Position numbers and translations under genes: made by a program. Below are positions 25,422-34,631 of a DNA stretch of 64,000 bases, one piece after another. Source of the DNA: CAVPWP01 sp050789285. GTDB taxonomy: Bacteria; Pseudomonadota; Alphaproteobacteria; Rhodobacterales; Rhodobacteraceae. The number at the start of each line of letters is the position of its first letter. Position 1 is the stretch's first letter. Location of the stretch: positions 682,001-746,000 of the forward strand of contig NZ_JBOUVX010000002.1 in NCBI RefSeq assembly GCF_050789285.1. Reading direction: 5' to 3'. The notes beneath the pieces were generated by a model. That model was not told the DNA's origin and made no database searches. It was given only the letters and a program-made list of their open reading frames with translations.

Positions 25422-25443
25422 TCCAGCCCCGGTGTTTTTCCAG

Positions 25444-26439
25444 ATGACCCTTGCCGTCGAATTCGAGCATGTCTCGCGCCACTTCGGACAGGTGCGCGCG
25501 GTCGACGACGTCTCGATCGGGATCGAGGAAGGCTGCTTCTTCGCCATGCTCGGCCCCTCGGGGTCGGGCAAGACGACCTGCCTGCGCCTGATCTCAGGGT
25601 TTGAACGGCCCACGGCCGGCCATGTCCGCATCTTCGGACAGAACTCCGAGGCGATCCCGCCGAACCGCCGCCCGGTGAACACGGTGTTCCAGGACTACGC
25701 CCTTTTTCCGCATCTCACGGTGCGCGAGAACGTGGCCTACGGACCCAAGATGGCGGGCGTCGACCGCCGCACGCGTGACGCAGCCGCAGAAGAGATGCTG
25801 TCGCTGGTCAAGCTGTCGGGCTATGGCGACCGCAAGCCCGGTCAACTTTCGGGCGGCCAGCGCCAGCGCGTGGCTCTGGCCCGCGCCCTTGTGAACCGCC
25901 CGCGCGTCCTTCTGCTGGACGAACCTCTGGGCGCGCTTGACCTCAAGCTGCGCGAGGCGATGCAGGAGGAACTGAAGACGCTTCAGCAGACCTTGGGCAT
26001 CACCTTCATCTTCGTGACCCATGATCAGGGCGAGGCGCTGTCGATGGCCGACCGCGTCGCTGTCTTCAACGACGGCCGCATCGTGCAGGAAGGCACACCG
26101 CAAGAGATCTATGACCGCCCCCGCACGCGCTTTGTCGCCGACTTCGTGGGTTCGGCCAACGTGCTGTCGCCCGAGATTTCCGCCCGTGCCGGAGGCCCGG
26201 CCTCATGGGCAAGCCTGCGTGCCGAGGCGATCACGCTGACCGACCCGGCCACGGCGCGGCTGTCCGGAACTGTCCGAAGCGTCCGCTACCTTGGTGCGGT
26301 GAATCGCGTGACCGTCGCGATCCCCGAGGGCGAACTTACCGCAAACGTGCCAACCGGCCAGCCGTTGCCGTCTGCGGGCGCGACTGTCGGCCTGTTCTGG
26401 GACGGGGACGCGCTGCACCGGATGGACGGCGACGCATGA
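25444..26439 (+). CDS. polyamine-type ABC importer, ATP-binding protein (PotA-like)
   Basis: A 331-residue ATPase with the N-terminal ABC domain (Walker A GPSGSGKTT, signature LSGGQRQRV, Walker B VLLLDEPLGALD) and a C-terminal TOBE regulatory domain (residues about 245-330). The Q-loop context VFQDYALFPHLTV is typical of PotA/FbpC-type proteins. The start MTLAVEFEH at 25444 is preferred to an in-frame ATG at 25411, which lies in the loop of a hairpin. The stop overlaps the start of the first permease gene (ATGA). It energises uptake at the cytoplasmic face. Confidence 0.94.
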   Translation: MTLAVEFEHVSRHFGQVRAVDDVSIGIEEGCFFAMLGPSGSGKTTCLRLISGFERPTAGHVRIFGQNSEAIPPNRRPVNTVFQDYALFPHLTVRENVAYGPKMAGVDRRTRDAAAEEMLSLVKLSGYGDRKPGQLSGGQRQRVALARALVNRPRVLLLDEPLGALDLKLREAMQEELKTLQQTLGITFIFVTHDQGEALSMADRVAVFNDGRIVQEGTPQEIYDRPRTRFVADFVGSANVLSPEISARAGGPASWASLRAEAITLTDPATARLSGTVRSVRYLGAVNRVTVAIPEGELTANVPTGQPLPSAGATVGLFWDGDALHRMDGDA

Positions 26440-27389
26440 CCGACCTGTCCCAGATACCGGGGGTGGACCGGGGCCGGGGTGGCTTCTTCGGACGTCTCTC
26501 GGATCTCTTCTGGCGGCGGCCTAGGCTGTTTCTGGTCCTGTTGCTGACACTGCCGCTGATCTGGCTTGGCGTGATCTACATCGGGTCGCTGGCCGCGCTT
26601 CTGGTGCAGAGTTTCTTCTCGATCGACGAATTCTCGGGCCTCATCAAGCGCGAGTTCACCTTGCGCACCTATGCCGAGCTGTTCCGGCCGTCGAACTTCG
26701 ACATCATCCTGCGCACGGTCCTGATGGCGGCGGCCGTCACGATCGCCGCGGCGATCGTGGCCTTCCCGATCGCGTATTATGCCGCGCGCTATGCGAAGGG
26801 CCGGATGAAGGCCTTCTTCTATCTCGCCGTCATGCTGCCGCTCTGGTCGAGCTATCTGGTCAAGGTCTATGCCTGGAAGCTGATCCTGGCGAAGGAGGGC
26901 ATCCTGAACTGGGCGGTCGAAGGCATCGGTGCGTCGGCCGTGCTGAACGCCGTCCTGTCGCTGCCTGTGATCGGGGGCAACTCTCTGTCGGTCAGCTACA
27001 TCGGGACCTTCCTTGTCTTCCTCTATGTCTGGCTGCCCTTCATGATCCTGCCCCTGCAGGCGTCACTCGAACGGGTGCCTGCCAACCTGCTCGAGGCCTC
27101 GGACGACCTTGGTGCCACCTCGCGCCAGACCTTCCGCAACGTGATCCTTCCGCTGGCGATGCCGGGGCTTATCGCAGGGTCCATCTTCACCTTCTCGCTG
27201 ACGCTTGGCGACTACATCATCCCGCAGATCGTGGGCTCGTCGCGCCGCTTCATCGGGCAGGCGGTCTATCAGCACCAGGGCACGGCGGGGAACATCCCGC
27301 TGGCCGCCGCCTTCGCGGTGGTGCCGATCGTCATCATGGGCGTCTACCTGTGGATGGCCAAGCGCAAGGGGGCCTTCGATGCACTCTGA
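26436..27389 (+). CDS. polyamine-type ABC importer, permease 1 (PotB-like)
   Basis: A 317-residue inner-membrane permease. A membrane helix at residues 25-55 is followed by the PotB-like KREFTLRTYAELFRP, and by the EAA-type coupling loop LLEASDDLGATSRQTFRNVILPLAMPGL near residues 217-244. VKVYAWKLILAKEGILN is also characteristic of this family. The start overlaps the ATPase stop by four bases and the end overlaps permease 2 by 11 bases, so expression is tightly coupled. Confidence 0.94.
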   Translation: MTDLSQIPGVDRGRGGFFGRLSDLFWRRPRLFLVLLLTLPLIWLGVIYIGSLAALLVQSFFSIDEFSGLIKREFTLRTYAELFRPSNFDIILRTVLMAAAVTIAAAIVAFPIAYYAARYAKGRMKAFFYLAVMLPLWSSYLVKVYAWKLILAKEGILNWAVEGIGASAVLNAVLSLPVIGGNSLSVSYIGTFLVFLYVWLPFMILPLQASLERVPANLLEASDDLGATSRQTFRNVILPLAMPGLIAGSIFTFSLTLGDYIIPQIVGSSRRFIGQAVYQHQGTAGNIPLAAAFAVVPIVIMGVYLWMAKRKGAFDAL

Positions 27390-28185
27390 GCGCGCGCCCC
27401 TGGGCCTGAGGGTCGCCGCCTTCGCAGGGCTGCTTTTCCTGCACCTGCCGATCCTTCTGATCTTCGTCTATGCCTTCACGACCGAGGACAAGAGCTATCA
27501 GTGGCCGCCGCCGGGCTTCACCACGCAGTGGTTCGGCGTGACCTGGAACCGTCCCGACGTCTGGCAGGCGCTGTCGCTGTCGCTCAAGGTGGCGGCGATC
27601 TCGACCTGCATCGCGCTGATCCTCGGCACGCTGGCCGCCGCCGCCGTCAGCCGCGCGGCCTTCTGGGGGCGCGAGGCGGTGACGCTTCTGGTCATCCTGC
27701 CCATCGCGCTGCCGGGCATCATCACCGGGATCGCGCTGCGCTCGGCCTTCAACCTGGGCGAAATCCCGTTCTCGACCCTGACGATCGTCCTGGGCCATGC
27801 GACCTTCTGCATCGTCGTCGTCTACAACAACTCGGTCGCGCGCTTCCGCCGGATTTCCGGTTCGATGCTGGAGGCATCGGCGGACCTTGGCGCCAATGGC
27901 TTCCAGACCTTTCGCCATGTCGTTCTGCCCAACATCGCGACCGCCCTTCTTGCCGGCGGAATGCTGGCCTTCGCGCTGTCCTTCGACGAGGTGATCGTCA
28001 CCACCTTCACGGCCGGACAGCAGCAGACCCTGCCGATCTGGATGCTGGAAGAACTGGTGCGACCCCGCCAGCGCCCGGTGACGAACGTGGTCGCGATGGT
28101 CGTGGTGATCGTGACCTTCCTGCCGATCCTTGCAGCCTACTACCTCACGCGTGGAACCACCGATACGGCCGGCTCCGGCAAATGA
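27379..28185 (+). CDS. polyamine-type ABC importer, permease 2 (PotC-like)
   Basis: A 268-residue inner-membrane permease of the PotC type. Features are PILLIFVYAFTTEDKSYQWPPPGFT near the start, a glycine-rich segment ALPGIITGIALRSAF and the coupling loop MLEASADLGANGFQTFRHVVLPNI. It ends with VVVIVTFLPILAAYYL. The ATG at 27379 lies inside the end of permease 1. The next gene, an aldehyde dehydrogenase, begins 22 bases on with GGGAGGAG in between. Confidence 0.94.
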   Translation: MHSERAPLGLRVAAFAGLLFLHLPILLIFVYAFTTEDKSYQWPPPGFTTQWFGVTWNRPDVWQALSLSLKVAAISTCIALILGTLAAAAVSRAAFWGREAVTLLVILPIALPGIITGIALRSAFNLGEIPFSTLTIVLGHATFCIVVVYNNSVARFRRISGSMLEASADLGANGFQTFRHVVLPNIATALLAGGMLAFALSFDEVIVTTFTAGQQQTLPIWMLEELVRPRQRPVTNVVAMVVVIVTFLPILAAYYLTRGTTDTAGSGK

Positions 28186-28207
28186 CGTCTGAACGGGAGG
28201 AGAACCG

Positions 28208-29632
28208 ATGGACACCAAGCTTCTGATCAACGGCGAATTCACCGCCGGAACCGAAACGGCCGAAACGATCCTGAACCCGCGCACGGGAGAGACGGTCCTC
28301 GAACTGCCCGAGGCGTCGACCGATCAGGTCGATGCGGCCGCGCGCGCCGCCGCCGCAGCTTTCGAGGGATGGTCGCGCACGACGCCCGCCGAAAGATCTG
28401 CGGCACTCCTGCGCATCGCCGACCGGATCGAAGCCGAGGCCGAGGCCTTCGGGCGTCTCGAGGCGCTGAACTGCGGCAAGCCGATCAATGCCGCCATCGG
28501 CGACGAAATCCCGGCAATCGTCGATTGCTACCGTTTCTTCGCGGGCGCGGTGCGCACGCTGCACGGGCCGGTGGCGGGCGAATACATGGCCGGACACACC
28601 TCGATGATCCGGCGCGATCCCGTAGGCGTCGTGGCCTCGATCGCGCCATGGAACTATCCGCTGATGATGATGGCCTGGAAGCTGGCACCGGCGATCGGCG
28701 GCGGCAACACCGTGGTCTTCAAGCCTTCGGAACAGACGCCGCTCACCGCGCTGAAACTTGCGCGTATCCTGGCCGAGGAACTGCCCAAGGGGGTGGTCAA
28801 CGTGGTGACGGGCCGGGGCGAGACGGTGGGCAACGCCCTGATCCACCACGACGCGGTCGACATGATATCGCTCACGGGCGACGTGGCGACGGGCAAGAAG
28901 ATGCTTCAGGCCGCCTCGAAAAGCGTCAAGCGCACCCATCTGGAACTGGGTGGCAAGGCGCCGGTCATCGTCTTCGACGACGCCGACATCGACGCGGTCG
29001 TCGAGTCGCTGAAGATCTTCGGCTACTACAACGCCGGGCAGGACTGCACCGCCGCCTGCCGCGTCTATGTCGCCGACAAGGCCTATGACCGGCTCGTGGC
29101 CGATCTGACCTCGGCCGTCGAGGGCATCGCCTACGCCCGGCCCGACGACACCGAAAACGAGATCGGCCCGCTCATCTCGCGCCGGCAGCGCGACCGTGTG
29201 GCAAGCTTCGTCGAACGTGCCCGCGAACTGATGCATATCGAGATCACCACGGGCGGTGCGACCCATGGCGACAATGGCTTCTACTACCGCCCGACGGTCG
29301 TCGCCGGCGCGCTTCAGGAGGACGAGATCGTTCAGCGCGAGGTCTTCGGCCCCGTCGTGTCGGTCACGCGGTTCTCGGATGTCGACCAGGCCGTGGATTG
29401 GGCCAACGACAGCCACTACGGCCTTGCCTCGTCGATCTGGACACGCGACGTCGGTCGCGCGATGGCGACGGCAGCACGCCTGAGGTATGGCTGCACCTGG
29501 GTGAACACGCATTTCATGCTGGTCAACGAAATGCCGCACGGCGGTCTGAAGCAATCGGGCTACGGCAAGGACATGTCGATCTACGCGCTGGAAGACTACA
29601 CCGCCGTCCGTCACGTGATGATCAAACACTAG
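28208..29632 (+). CDS. aminobutyraldehyde (betaine-aldehyde-like) dehydrogenase
   Basis: A 474-residue NAD(P)-dependent aldehyde dehydrogenase with the standard active site: N149 in APWNYPL, E246 in LELGGKAP and the nucleophile C280 in NAGQDCTAACR. The QDCTA context is characteristic of gamma-aminobutyraldehyde dehydrogenases (E. coli PatD/YdcW type), where it replaces the usual GQxC. The family oxidises 4-aminobutanal from putrescine to GABA. Its place as the last gene of a polyamine importer operon supports this. A putrescine aminotransferase or oxidase, needed for the step before, is not in the window. Related aldehydes such as 3-aminopropanal are possible alternatives. Confidence 0.9.
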   Translation: MDTKLLINGEFTAGTETAETILNPRTGETVLELPEASTDQVDAAARAAAAAFEGWSRTTPAERSAALLRIADRIEAEAEAFGRLEALNCGKPINAAIGDEIPAIVDCYRFFAGAVRTLHGPVAGEYMAGHTSMIRRDPVGVVASIAPWNYPLMMMAWKLAPAIGGGNTVVFKPSEQTPLTALKLARILAEELPKGVVNVVTGRGETVGNALIHHDAVDMISLTGDVATGKKMLQAASKSVKRTHLELGGKAPVIVFDDADIDAVVESLKIFGYYNAGQDCTAACRVYVADKAYDRLVADLTSAVEGIAYARPDDTENEIGPLISRRQRDRVASFVERARELMHIEITTGGATHGDNGFYYRPTVVAGALQEDEIVQREVFGPVVSVTRFSDVDQAVDWANDSHYGLASSIWTRDVGRAMATAARLRYGCTWVNTHFMLVNEMPHGGLKQSGYGKDMSIYALEDYTAVRHVMIKH

Positions 29633-29722
29633 GCCAAGCGCCCCGCCGATGACGGCGGTCAATGCCTGACCCCGACTTCCCCCCAATCCTGTCGATTGGG
29701 AGGAACCGGGGAGGATCAGCGC

Positions 29723-31420
29723 GTGAGCGAGCACGACAAGAGCGTCGGCGCGTCGAAAGGCGTCGACTGGGTTGGCCGTGCCGGACTCGACTTTCTCGAC
29801 GGTGCGCTGAACATCGCGCACGAGGCGGTCGACCGGCATGTTCGGAAGGGGCACGGGGCGCAGACCGCGATCCGCTGGCTGGGCCGCGACGGCACGCGCC
29901 GCGAGATCACCTACGAAGAGCTTGCGGGCCTGACGGCGCGCTTCGCCAACGTGCTTTCCGCCCAGGGTGTCGCGCCCGGCGACAGCGTCTTCGCGATGAT
30001 GGGCCGGGTGCCCGAGCTTTACGTGACCGCGCTGGGCGCGCTGAAGGCGGGCGCGGTCTTCACACCGCTCTTCTCGGCCTTCGGGCCCGAGCCGATCCGC
30101 ACCCGGATGGAGATCGGCGAAGCGCGGGTTCTTGTCACGACCGAGGCGATCTATGCCCGAAAGATCGCATCCTGGCGGCACGAAATCCCCTCGCTGAGGC
30201 TAGTCCTCATCGTCGGAGACAGCGCGCCCGAGGGCTGCGTCGCCCTTGGCCCCGCGATGGTGGCGGCCTCGGAGGGCTTCGACACCGTCCGGACCGATCC
30301 CGAAAGCCCCGCCCTCATCCACTTCACCTCGGGCACGACAGGGCGGCCCAAGGGGGCGGTGCATGTCCACAACGCCGTGATCTATCATGCCGTCTCGGGG
30401 CGCGAGGCTCTGTCCCTGACGCCCGGCACGGTATTCTGGTGCACCGCCGATCCGGGCTGGGTCACCGGTACCTCCTACGGCATCATCTCGCCCCTGGTGA
30501 ACCGCACGACGATGATCGTGGACGAGGCCGAGTTCGACCTTGACCGCTGGTACGGCACCATCGGGCGCGAACGCGTCGAGGTCTGGTATTCGGCCCCTAC
30601 CGCCATCCGCATGATGATGCGCGCAGGCGATGCTGCAGCGGCGCCCTACGATTTTTCGTCGCTGCGCTTTCTGGCCAGCGTGGGTGAGCCCCTGAACCCC
30701 GAGGCGGTGGTCTGGTCGGAAAAGGTCTTCGGTCAGCCGTTCCATGACAACTGGTGGCAGACCGAAACCGGCGGGATCATGATCGCCAACACACCGCGAA
30801 TGACGGTTTGGCCCGGGTCGATGGGTCAGCCGCTGCCGGGCATCGTGGCGGGCATCGTGGCCCGGGACGGCGACGACGTGCGGGAACTTCCCGATGGCGA
30901 GATCGGTGAACTTGCGCTGCGCCCCGGCTGGCCGTCGATGATGCGCGCCTACCTGCACGAAGAGGCGCGCTACCGAAAATGCTTCGCCGGGGGGTGGTAC
31001 CTGTCCGGCGACCTCGCCATGCGCGACAGCGAAGGGTATTTCTGGTTCGTGGGTCGCGCCGACGACCTGATCAAGTCCTCGGGCCATCTGATCGGCCCGT
31101 TCGAGGTTGAAAGCGCGCTCATCGAACATGACGCCGTGGCCGAGGCCGGCGTCATCGGCGTGCCGGACGAGACCGCGGGCGAAGTGGTGAAGGCCTATGT
31201 CACGCTGAACCCGGGCTTCAAGCCCTCGGAAGACCTTGAACGCGACATCCGCGGGCACGCGCGCAAGCGCCTTGGGCCTGCCGTCGCCCCGCGCGAGATC
31301 GTCTTCCGCAAGACGCTGCCCAAGACCCGGTCGGGCAAGATAATGCGCCGGCTTCTGAAGGCGCGCGAGCTTGGCCTGCCTGAAGGCGATATCTCCACCC
31401 TCGAGACGGACGAGACATGA
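29723..31420 (+). CDS. acyl/acetyl-CoA synthetase-type AMP-forming ligase
   Basis: A 565-residue adenylate-forming enzyme resembling acetate-CoA ligases. The phosphate-binding loop is HFTSGTTGRPKG, the A5 motif is WWQTETGGIM, A7/A8 appear as YLSGDLAMRD and GRADDLIKSSGHLIGPFEVE, and the C-terminal catalytic lysine is in PKTRSGKIMRR, the site acetylated in Acs proteins. The GTG at 29723 is chosen because GGGGAGGA precedes it; an upstream TTG at 29696 lacks a site. It overlaps the next gene, a fused E1, by four bases. In this operon it might load a short acid onto CoA or onto the ACP encoded at the end, or simply recycle free acid. The substrate is not known. Confidence 0.9.
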   Translation: MSEHDKSVGASKGVDWVGRAGLDFLDGALNIAHEAVDRHVRKGHGAQTAIRWLGRDGTRREITYEELAGLTARFANVLSAQGVAPGDSVFAMMGRVPELYVTALGALKAGAVFTPLFSAFGPEPIRTRMEIGEARVLVTTEAIYARKIASWRHEIPSLRLVLIVGDSAPEGCVALGPAMVAASEGFDTVRTDPESPALIHFTSGTTGRPKGAVHVHNAVIYHAVSGREALSLTPGTVFWCTADPGWVTGTSYGIISPLVNRTTMIVDEAEFDLDRWYGTIGRERVEVWYSAPTAIRMMMRAGDAAAAPYDFSSLRFLASVGEPLNPEAVVWSEKVFGQPFHDNWWQTETGGIMIANTPRMTVWPGSMGQPLPGIVAGIVARDGDDVRELPDGEIGELALRPGWPSMMRAYLHEEARYRKCFAGGWYLSGDLAMRDSEGYFWFVGRADDLIKSSGHLIGPFEVESALIEHDAVAEAGVIGVPDETAGEVVKAYVTLNPGFKPSEDLERDIRGHARKRLGPAVAPREIVFRKTLPKTRSGKIMRRLLKARELGLPEGDISTLETDET

Positions 31421-33414
31421 CGACAGCCACGAAACCCCACCTCGACCGCGCGCATGTTCTGGCACTTCTGCGCGACATGATCCGCGTGCGCAGGTTCGAG
31501 GACAAGTGTGCCGAGCTTTACACGCAGGAAAAGATCCGCGGATTTCTGCATCTCTACGACGGGGAAGAAGCGATCGCCGCGGGCATCCTCCCGGTCCTGG
31601 GACCGGACGACCGGGTCGTCGCGACCTATCGCGAACATGGTCATGCCCTGATCCGCGGACTGCCGATGACCACCGTCATGGCCGAGATGTTCGGCAAGGC
31701 CGAAGGCTGCTCGGGCGGGCGCGGGGGGTCGATGCACCTGTTCGACGCGGCGACGAACTTCTACGGCGGCAACGCCATCGTGGGCGGCGGGCTTCCCCTG
31801 GCCGGCGGGCTGGCACTTGCCGACCGGATGCAAGGCAAGACCCATGTCACCGTCTGCTTCTTCGGCGAAGGCGCCGTGGCCGAGGGCGAGTTTCATGAAA
31901 CGATGAACCTGGCCTCGTTGTGGTCCCTGCCGGTTCTCTTCGTCTGCGAGAACAACGGCTATGCCATGGGCTCGGCGCTGGCACGGACCGAGGCGCGGAC
32001 CGATATCTTCGACAAGGCCGCTGTCTACGGGATCGAAGCGCAACAGATCGACGGGATGGACGTGGTCGCGGTCGAAGCCGCCGCCCGAAAGGCAATCGAC
32101 CGTATCCGCAACACCAGCAAGCCTGTCTTCCTGGAATGCCGGACCTACCGGTTCCGCGCGCATTCGATGTTCGATGCCCAACTCTACCGTGACAAGGCCG
32201 AGGTGGAGGAGTGGCGCAAGCGCGGCCCCATCGTCCGCTTCCAGGGGTGGCTTCTCGAGAATGGCATGATCCATGCCGACGATGTCGCCAAGATCGAACG
32301 CGATGTAGACGCCGAGATCGCCGAAGCCGTTGCCTTCGCCGAGGCCGGGGCGTTCGAGCCGGTCGAAGACCTAACGCGCCACGTCCTTGGCGATCCGCCC
32401 CCGCCGCCGGAAGCGGCGGCCCCGTCGGGCAACATGGTCGAGACGACCTACCGTGAGGCCGTGAAGCAGGCGATCCGCGAGGCCATGATCCGCGACGACC
32501 GCGTGTTCCTGATGGGCGAGGACGTGGGCGCCTATGGCGGCTGCTATGCCGTCACCAAGGGCCTGATGGCCGAGTTCGGCGAAGATCGCATCCGCGACAC
32601 GCCGCTGTCCGAATCCGGCTTCACCGGCGCGGGCATCGGGGCGGCCGCCGCGGGCATGCGGCCGATCGTGGAACTGATGACCGTCAACTTCTCGCTTCTG
32701 GCGCTTGACCAGATCATGAACACGGCGGCAACCCTTCGGCACATGTCCGGCGGACAGTTCGGCGTGCCGCTTGTCATCCGCATGGCGACCGGTGCGGGCA
32801 AGCAGCTTGCCGCGCAGCATTCCCACAGCCTTGAAGGCTGGTACGCCCATATCCCGGGTCTGAAGGTGCTGACGCCGGCCACGCTGGAAGATGCCCGGGG
32901 CATGCTGTGGTCCGCGCTTCAGGACCCCGACCCGGTGCTGATCTTCGAGAACGTCATGCTGTACAACATGGCGGGCAGCATCGATGCGAACGCCGGGCCC
33001 GTGGACATCACGCAGGCCGCCGTCCGGCGCGCGGGCACGGACCTGTCGCTGATCACCTACGGCGGATCGCTCTTCAAGACGCTCGAGGCGGCCGAGGCGC
33101 TGGCGAAGGACGGCATCGACGCCGAGGTGATCGACCTGCGTGTGCTGCGCCCGCTTGACGACGCGACGATCCTCGCCTCGGTGGGCAAGACGCGCCGGGC
33201 CGTGATCGTCGACGAAGGCTGGCGCAGCGGATCGCTTTCGGCAGAGATCGCCGCGCGGCTGGCCGAAACCGGGTTCTGGAGTCTCGACGCCCCCATCGGC
33301 CGGGTCTGCTCGGCCGAAGTGCCGATCCCCTATCCCCGGCATCTCGAAGAGGCGGCGATCCCGCAGGTTCCGGCCATCGTCGCCGCCGCGAAGGCGGCGA
33401 TGGGGAAAGGCTGA
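31417..33414 (+). CDS. single-chain E1 (alpha-beta fusion) of a 2-oxoacid dehydrogenase complex
   Basis: A 665-residue fusion. Residues 1-325 are the E1 alpha part, with the thiamine-diphosphate/Mg motif starting GEG at 150-152 and ending ENN at 178-180, and the RAHSMFD loop near 247-253. A proline/alanine-rich linker follows (about 327-337). Residues 340-665 are E1 beta, with the catalytic glutamate E368 in LMGEDVGAYGG and PLSESGFTGAGIGAA. In most bacteria pyruvate, acetoin and branched-chain E1 are either two chains or the unrelated AceE type, so this alpha-beta fusion is less usual. It catalyses decarboxylation of a 2-oxo acid and reductive acylation of the E2 lipoyl group. It overlaps the ligase gene before it and the E2 gene after it. 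Pyruvate or acetoin is the most likely substrate but is not proven. Confidence 0.92.
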   Translation: MTTATKPHLDRAHVLALLRDMIRVRRFEDKCAELYTQEKIRGFLHLYDGEEAIAAGILPVLGPDDRVVATYREHGHALIRGLPMTTVMAEMFGKAEGCSGGRGGSMHLFDAATNFYGGNAIVGGGLPLAGGLALADRMQGKTHVTVCFFGEGAVAEGEFHETMNLASLWSLPVLFVCENNGYAMGSALARTEARTDIFDKAAVYGIEAQQIDGMDVVAVEAAARKAIDRIRNTSKPVFLECRTYRFRAHSMFDAQLYRDKAEVEEWRKRGPIVRFQGWLLENGMIHADDVAKIERDVDAEIAEAVAFAEAGAFEPVEDLTRHVLGDPPPPPEAAAPSGNMVETTYREAVKQAIREAMIRDDRVFLMGEDVGAYGGCYAVTKGLMAEFGEDRIRDTPLSESGFTGAGIGAAAAGMRPIVELMTVNFSLLALDQIMNTAATLRHMSGGQFGVPLVIRMATGAGKQLAAQHSHSLEGWYAHIPGLKVLTPATLEDARGMLWSALQDPDPVLIFENVMLYNMAGSIDANAGPVDITQAAVRRAGTDLSLITYGGSLFKTLEAAEALAKDGIDAEVIDLRVLRPLDDATILASVGKTRRAVIVDEGWRSGSLSAEIAARLAETGFWSLDAPIGRVCSAEVPIPYPRHLEEAAIPQVPAIVAAAKAAMGKG

Positions 33415-34631
33415 TGGGCGTCTTCCGCATGCCCTCGCTCGGCGCCGACATGGAGGCCGGCACGCTGACCGAATGGCTGGTCAAGCCCGGCGACACCGTG
33501 CGGCGCGGCGACATCGTGGCCGTGGTCGAGACGCAGAAGGGCGCGATCGAGATCGAGGTCTTCGAGGAAGGCAGGGTGCATTCGCTGACGGCAGAAGTCG
33601 GGCAGCAACTGCCCGTCGGCGCGGCGCTTGCCGTGATCCTTGCCGAAGGCGAGGCCCAGCCCGCCGGCGCAGCCGAAGGCCCGAGGCCCGAAGCGGCACC
33701 GAAGCCGCCCGCACCCGCGCCCGAACCGCCCCGCGCCCTGGCGTCAGTCGAGGTGCCTCCGGTCGAGGTCCCTCCGATCCGGACGCCGCGGGTCGAGGTG
33801 CCACGGCCAGGCGGCATCGTCGCCTCGCCTGCCGCCCGCAAACGCGCGGCCGAGCGTGGCGTCGACCTTGCGGCCGTGGCGGGCAGCGGCCCCGGCGGGG
33901 CCATCGTGCTGGCGGATGTCGATCGGCCGGGGTCGGCACCCCCGAGGACGGAGGCGCCGCGCGCCCCCTTCGACGAGATGCGCAAGGCGATCGCGGCGGC
34001 GATGACGCGCTCGAAGCAGACGATCCCCCACTTCTATGTGTCGGAGACGATCGACCTGCAGCCCGCGATCGACTGGCTGGCCCGGCACAACGCCGATGCG
34101 CCGCCGGCCGAACGCCTGCTGGTCGGCGCGCTTTTCGTTCGCGCCGCGGTCGTTTCGGCGGCTCGGGTCCCCACGACGAACGGCCAGTTCAGCGATGGGC
34201 TCTTTCACCCTGCCGACGGCGTGAATGCCGGCGTCGCCATCGCCCTGCGCGGCGGTGGGCTGGTGGCGCCGGCGCTGATCGGCGCGGACGGGCTGTCGCT
34301 GGCCGAGACGATGGCGGGCATGCGTGACCTTGTCTCGCGTGCCCGTGCCGGCCGTCTGCGCGGCTCTGAAATGACGTCGGGAACCATCACGATCTCAAGC
34401 CTTGGCGATGGCGGGGCCGAGGCGATGGTGGGGGTGATCTTTCCGCCGCAGGTCGCGCTGGTGGGCATCGGGTCGCCACGGACGCGGCCCTGGGTCGTGG
34501 ACGGTGAAGCGGTTCCGCGCACCGTGGTGTCCGTGTCGCTCTCCGTCGATCACCGCGTCTGCGATGGCCGCCAGGCCTCGGCCTTCCTCGACGCCTTCCG
34601 AACCTTCATCGCCCAGCCGGAGAGCCTATGA
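33414..34631 (+). CDS. dihydrolipoamide acyltransferase (E2) of the same complex
   Basis: A 405-residue E2. A lipoyl domain (residues 1-77) carries the lysine to be lipoylated, K42 in VVETQKGAIE. A Pro/Val/Glu-rich linker follows. A peripheral subunit-binding domain lies at about 135-172 (VASPAARKRAAERGVDL). The catalytic domain spans about 185-405, with active-site H380 and D384 in SVDHRVCDG. All parts expected for a working E2 are present. The gene starts on the last base of the fused E1 stop (TGATG) and overlaps the acyl carrier protein gene by four bases. No E3 is encoded in the window, so the complex would have to borrow it or pass its acyl group without reoxidation in place. Confidence 0.93.
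   Translation: MGVFRMPSLGADMEAGTLTEWLVKPGDTVRRGDIVAVVETQKGAIEIEVFEEGRVHSLTAEVGQQLPVGAALAVILAEGEAQPAGAAEGPRPEAAPKPPAPAPEPPRALASVEVPPVEVPPIRTPRVEVPRPGGIVASPAARKRAAERGVDLAAVAGSGPGGAIVLADVDRPGSAPPRTEAPRAPFDEMRKAIAAAMTRSKQTIPHFYVSETIDLQPAIDWLARHNADAPPAERLLVGALFVRAAVVSAARVPTTNGQFSDGLFHPADGVNAGVAIALRGGGLVAPALIGADGLSLAETMAGMRDLVSRARAGRLRGSEMTSGTITISSLGDGGAEAMVGVIFPPQVALVGIGSPRTRPWVVDGEAVPRTVVSVSLSVDHRVCDGRQASAFLDAFRTFIAQPESL

Noticed and set aside
25411..25443. Upstream ATG for the polyamine ATPase
   Set aside because: It lies in the loop of a perfect hairpin and adds residues not typical of PotA-like proteins.
28145..30181. 678-codon open frame on the minus strand
   Set aside because: It spans the aldehyde dehydrogenase and ligase genes in antisense and has no motif or family-like composition.
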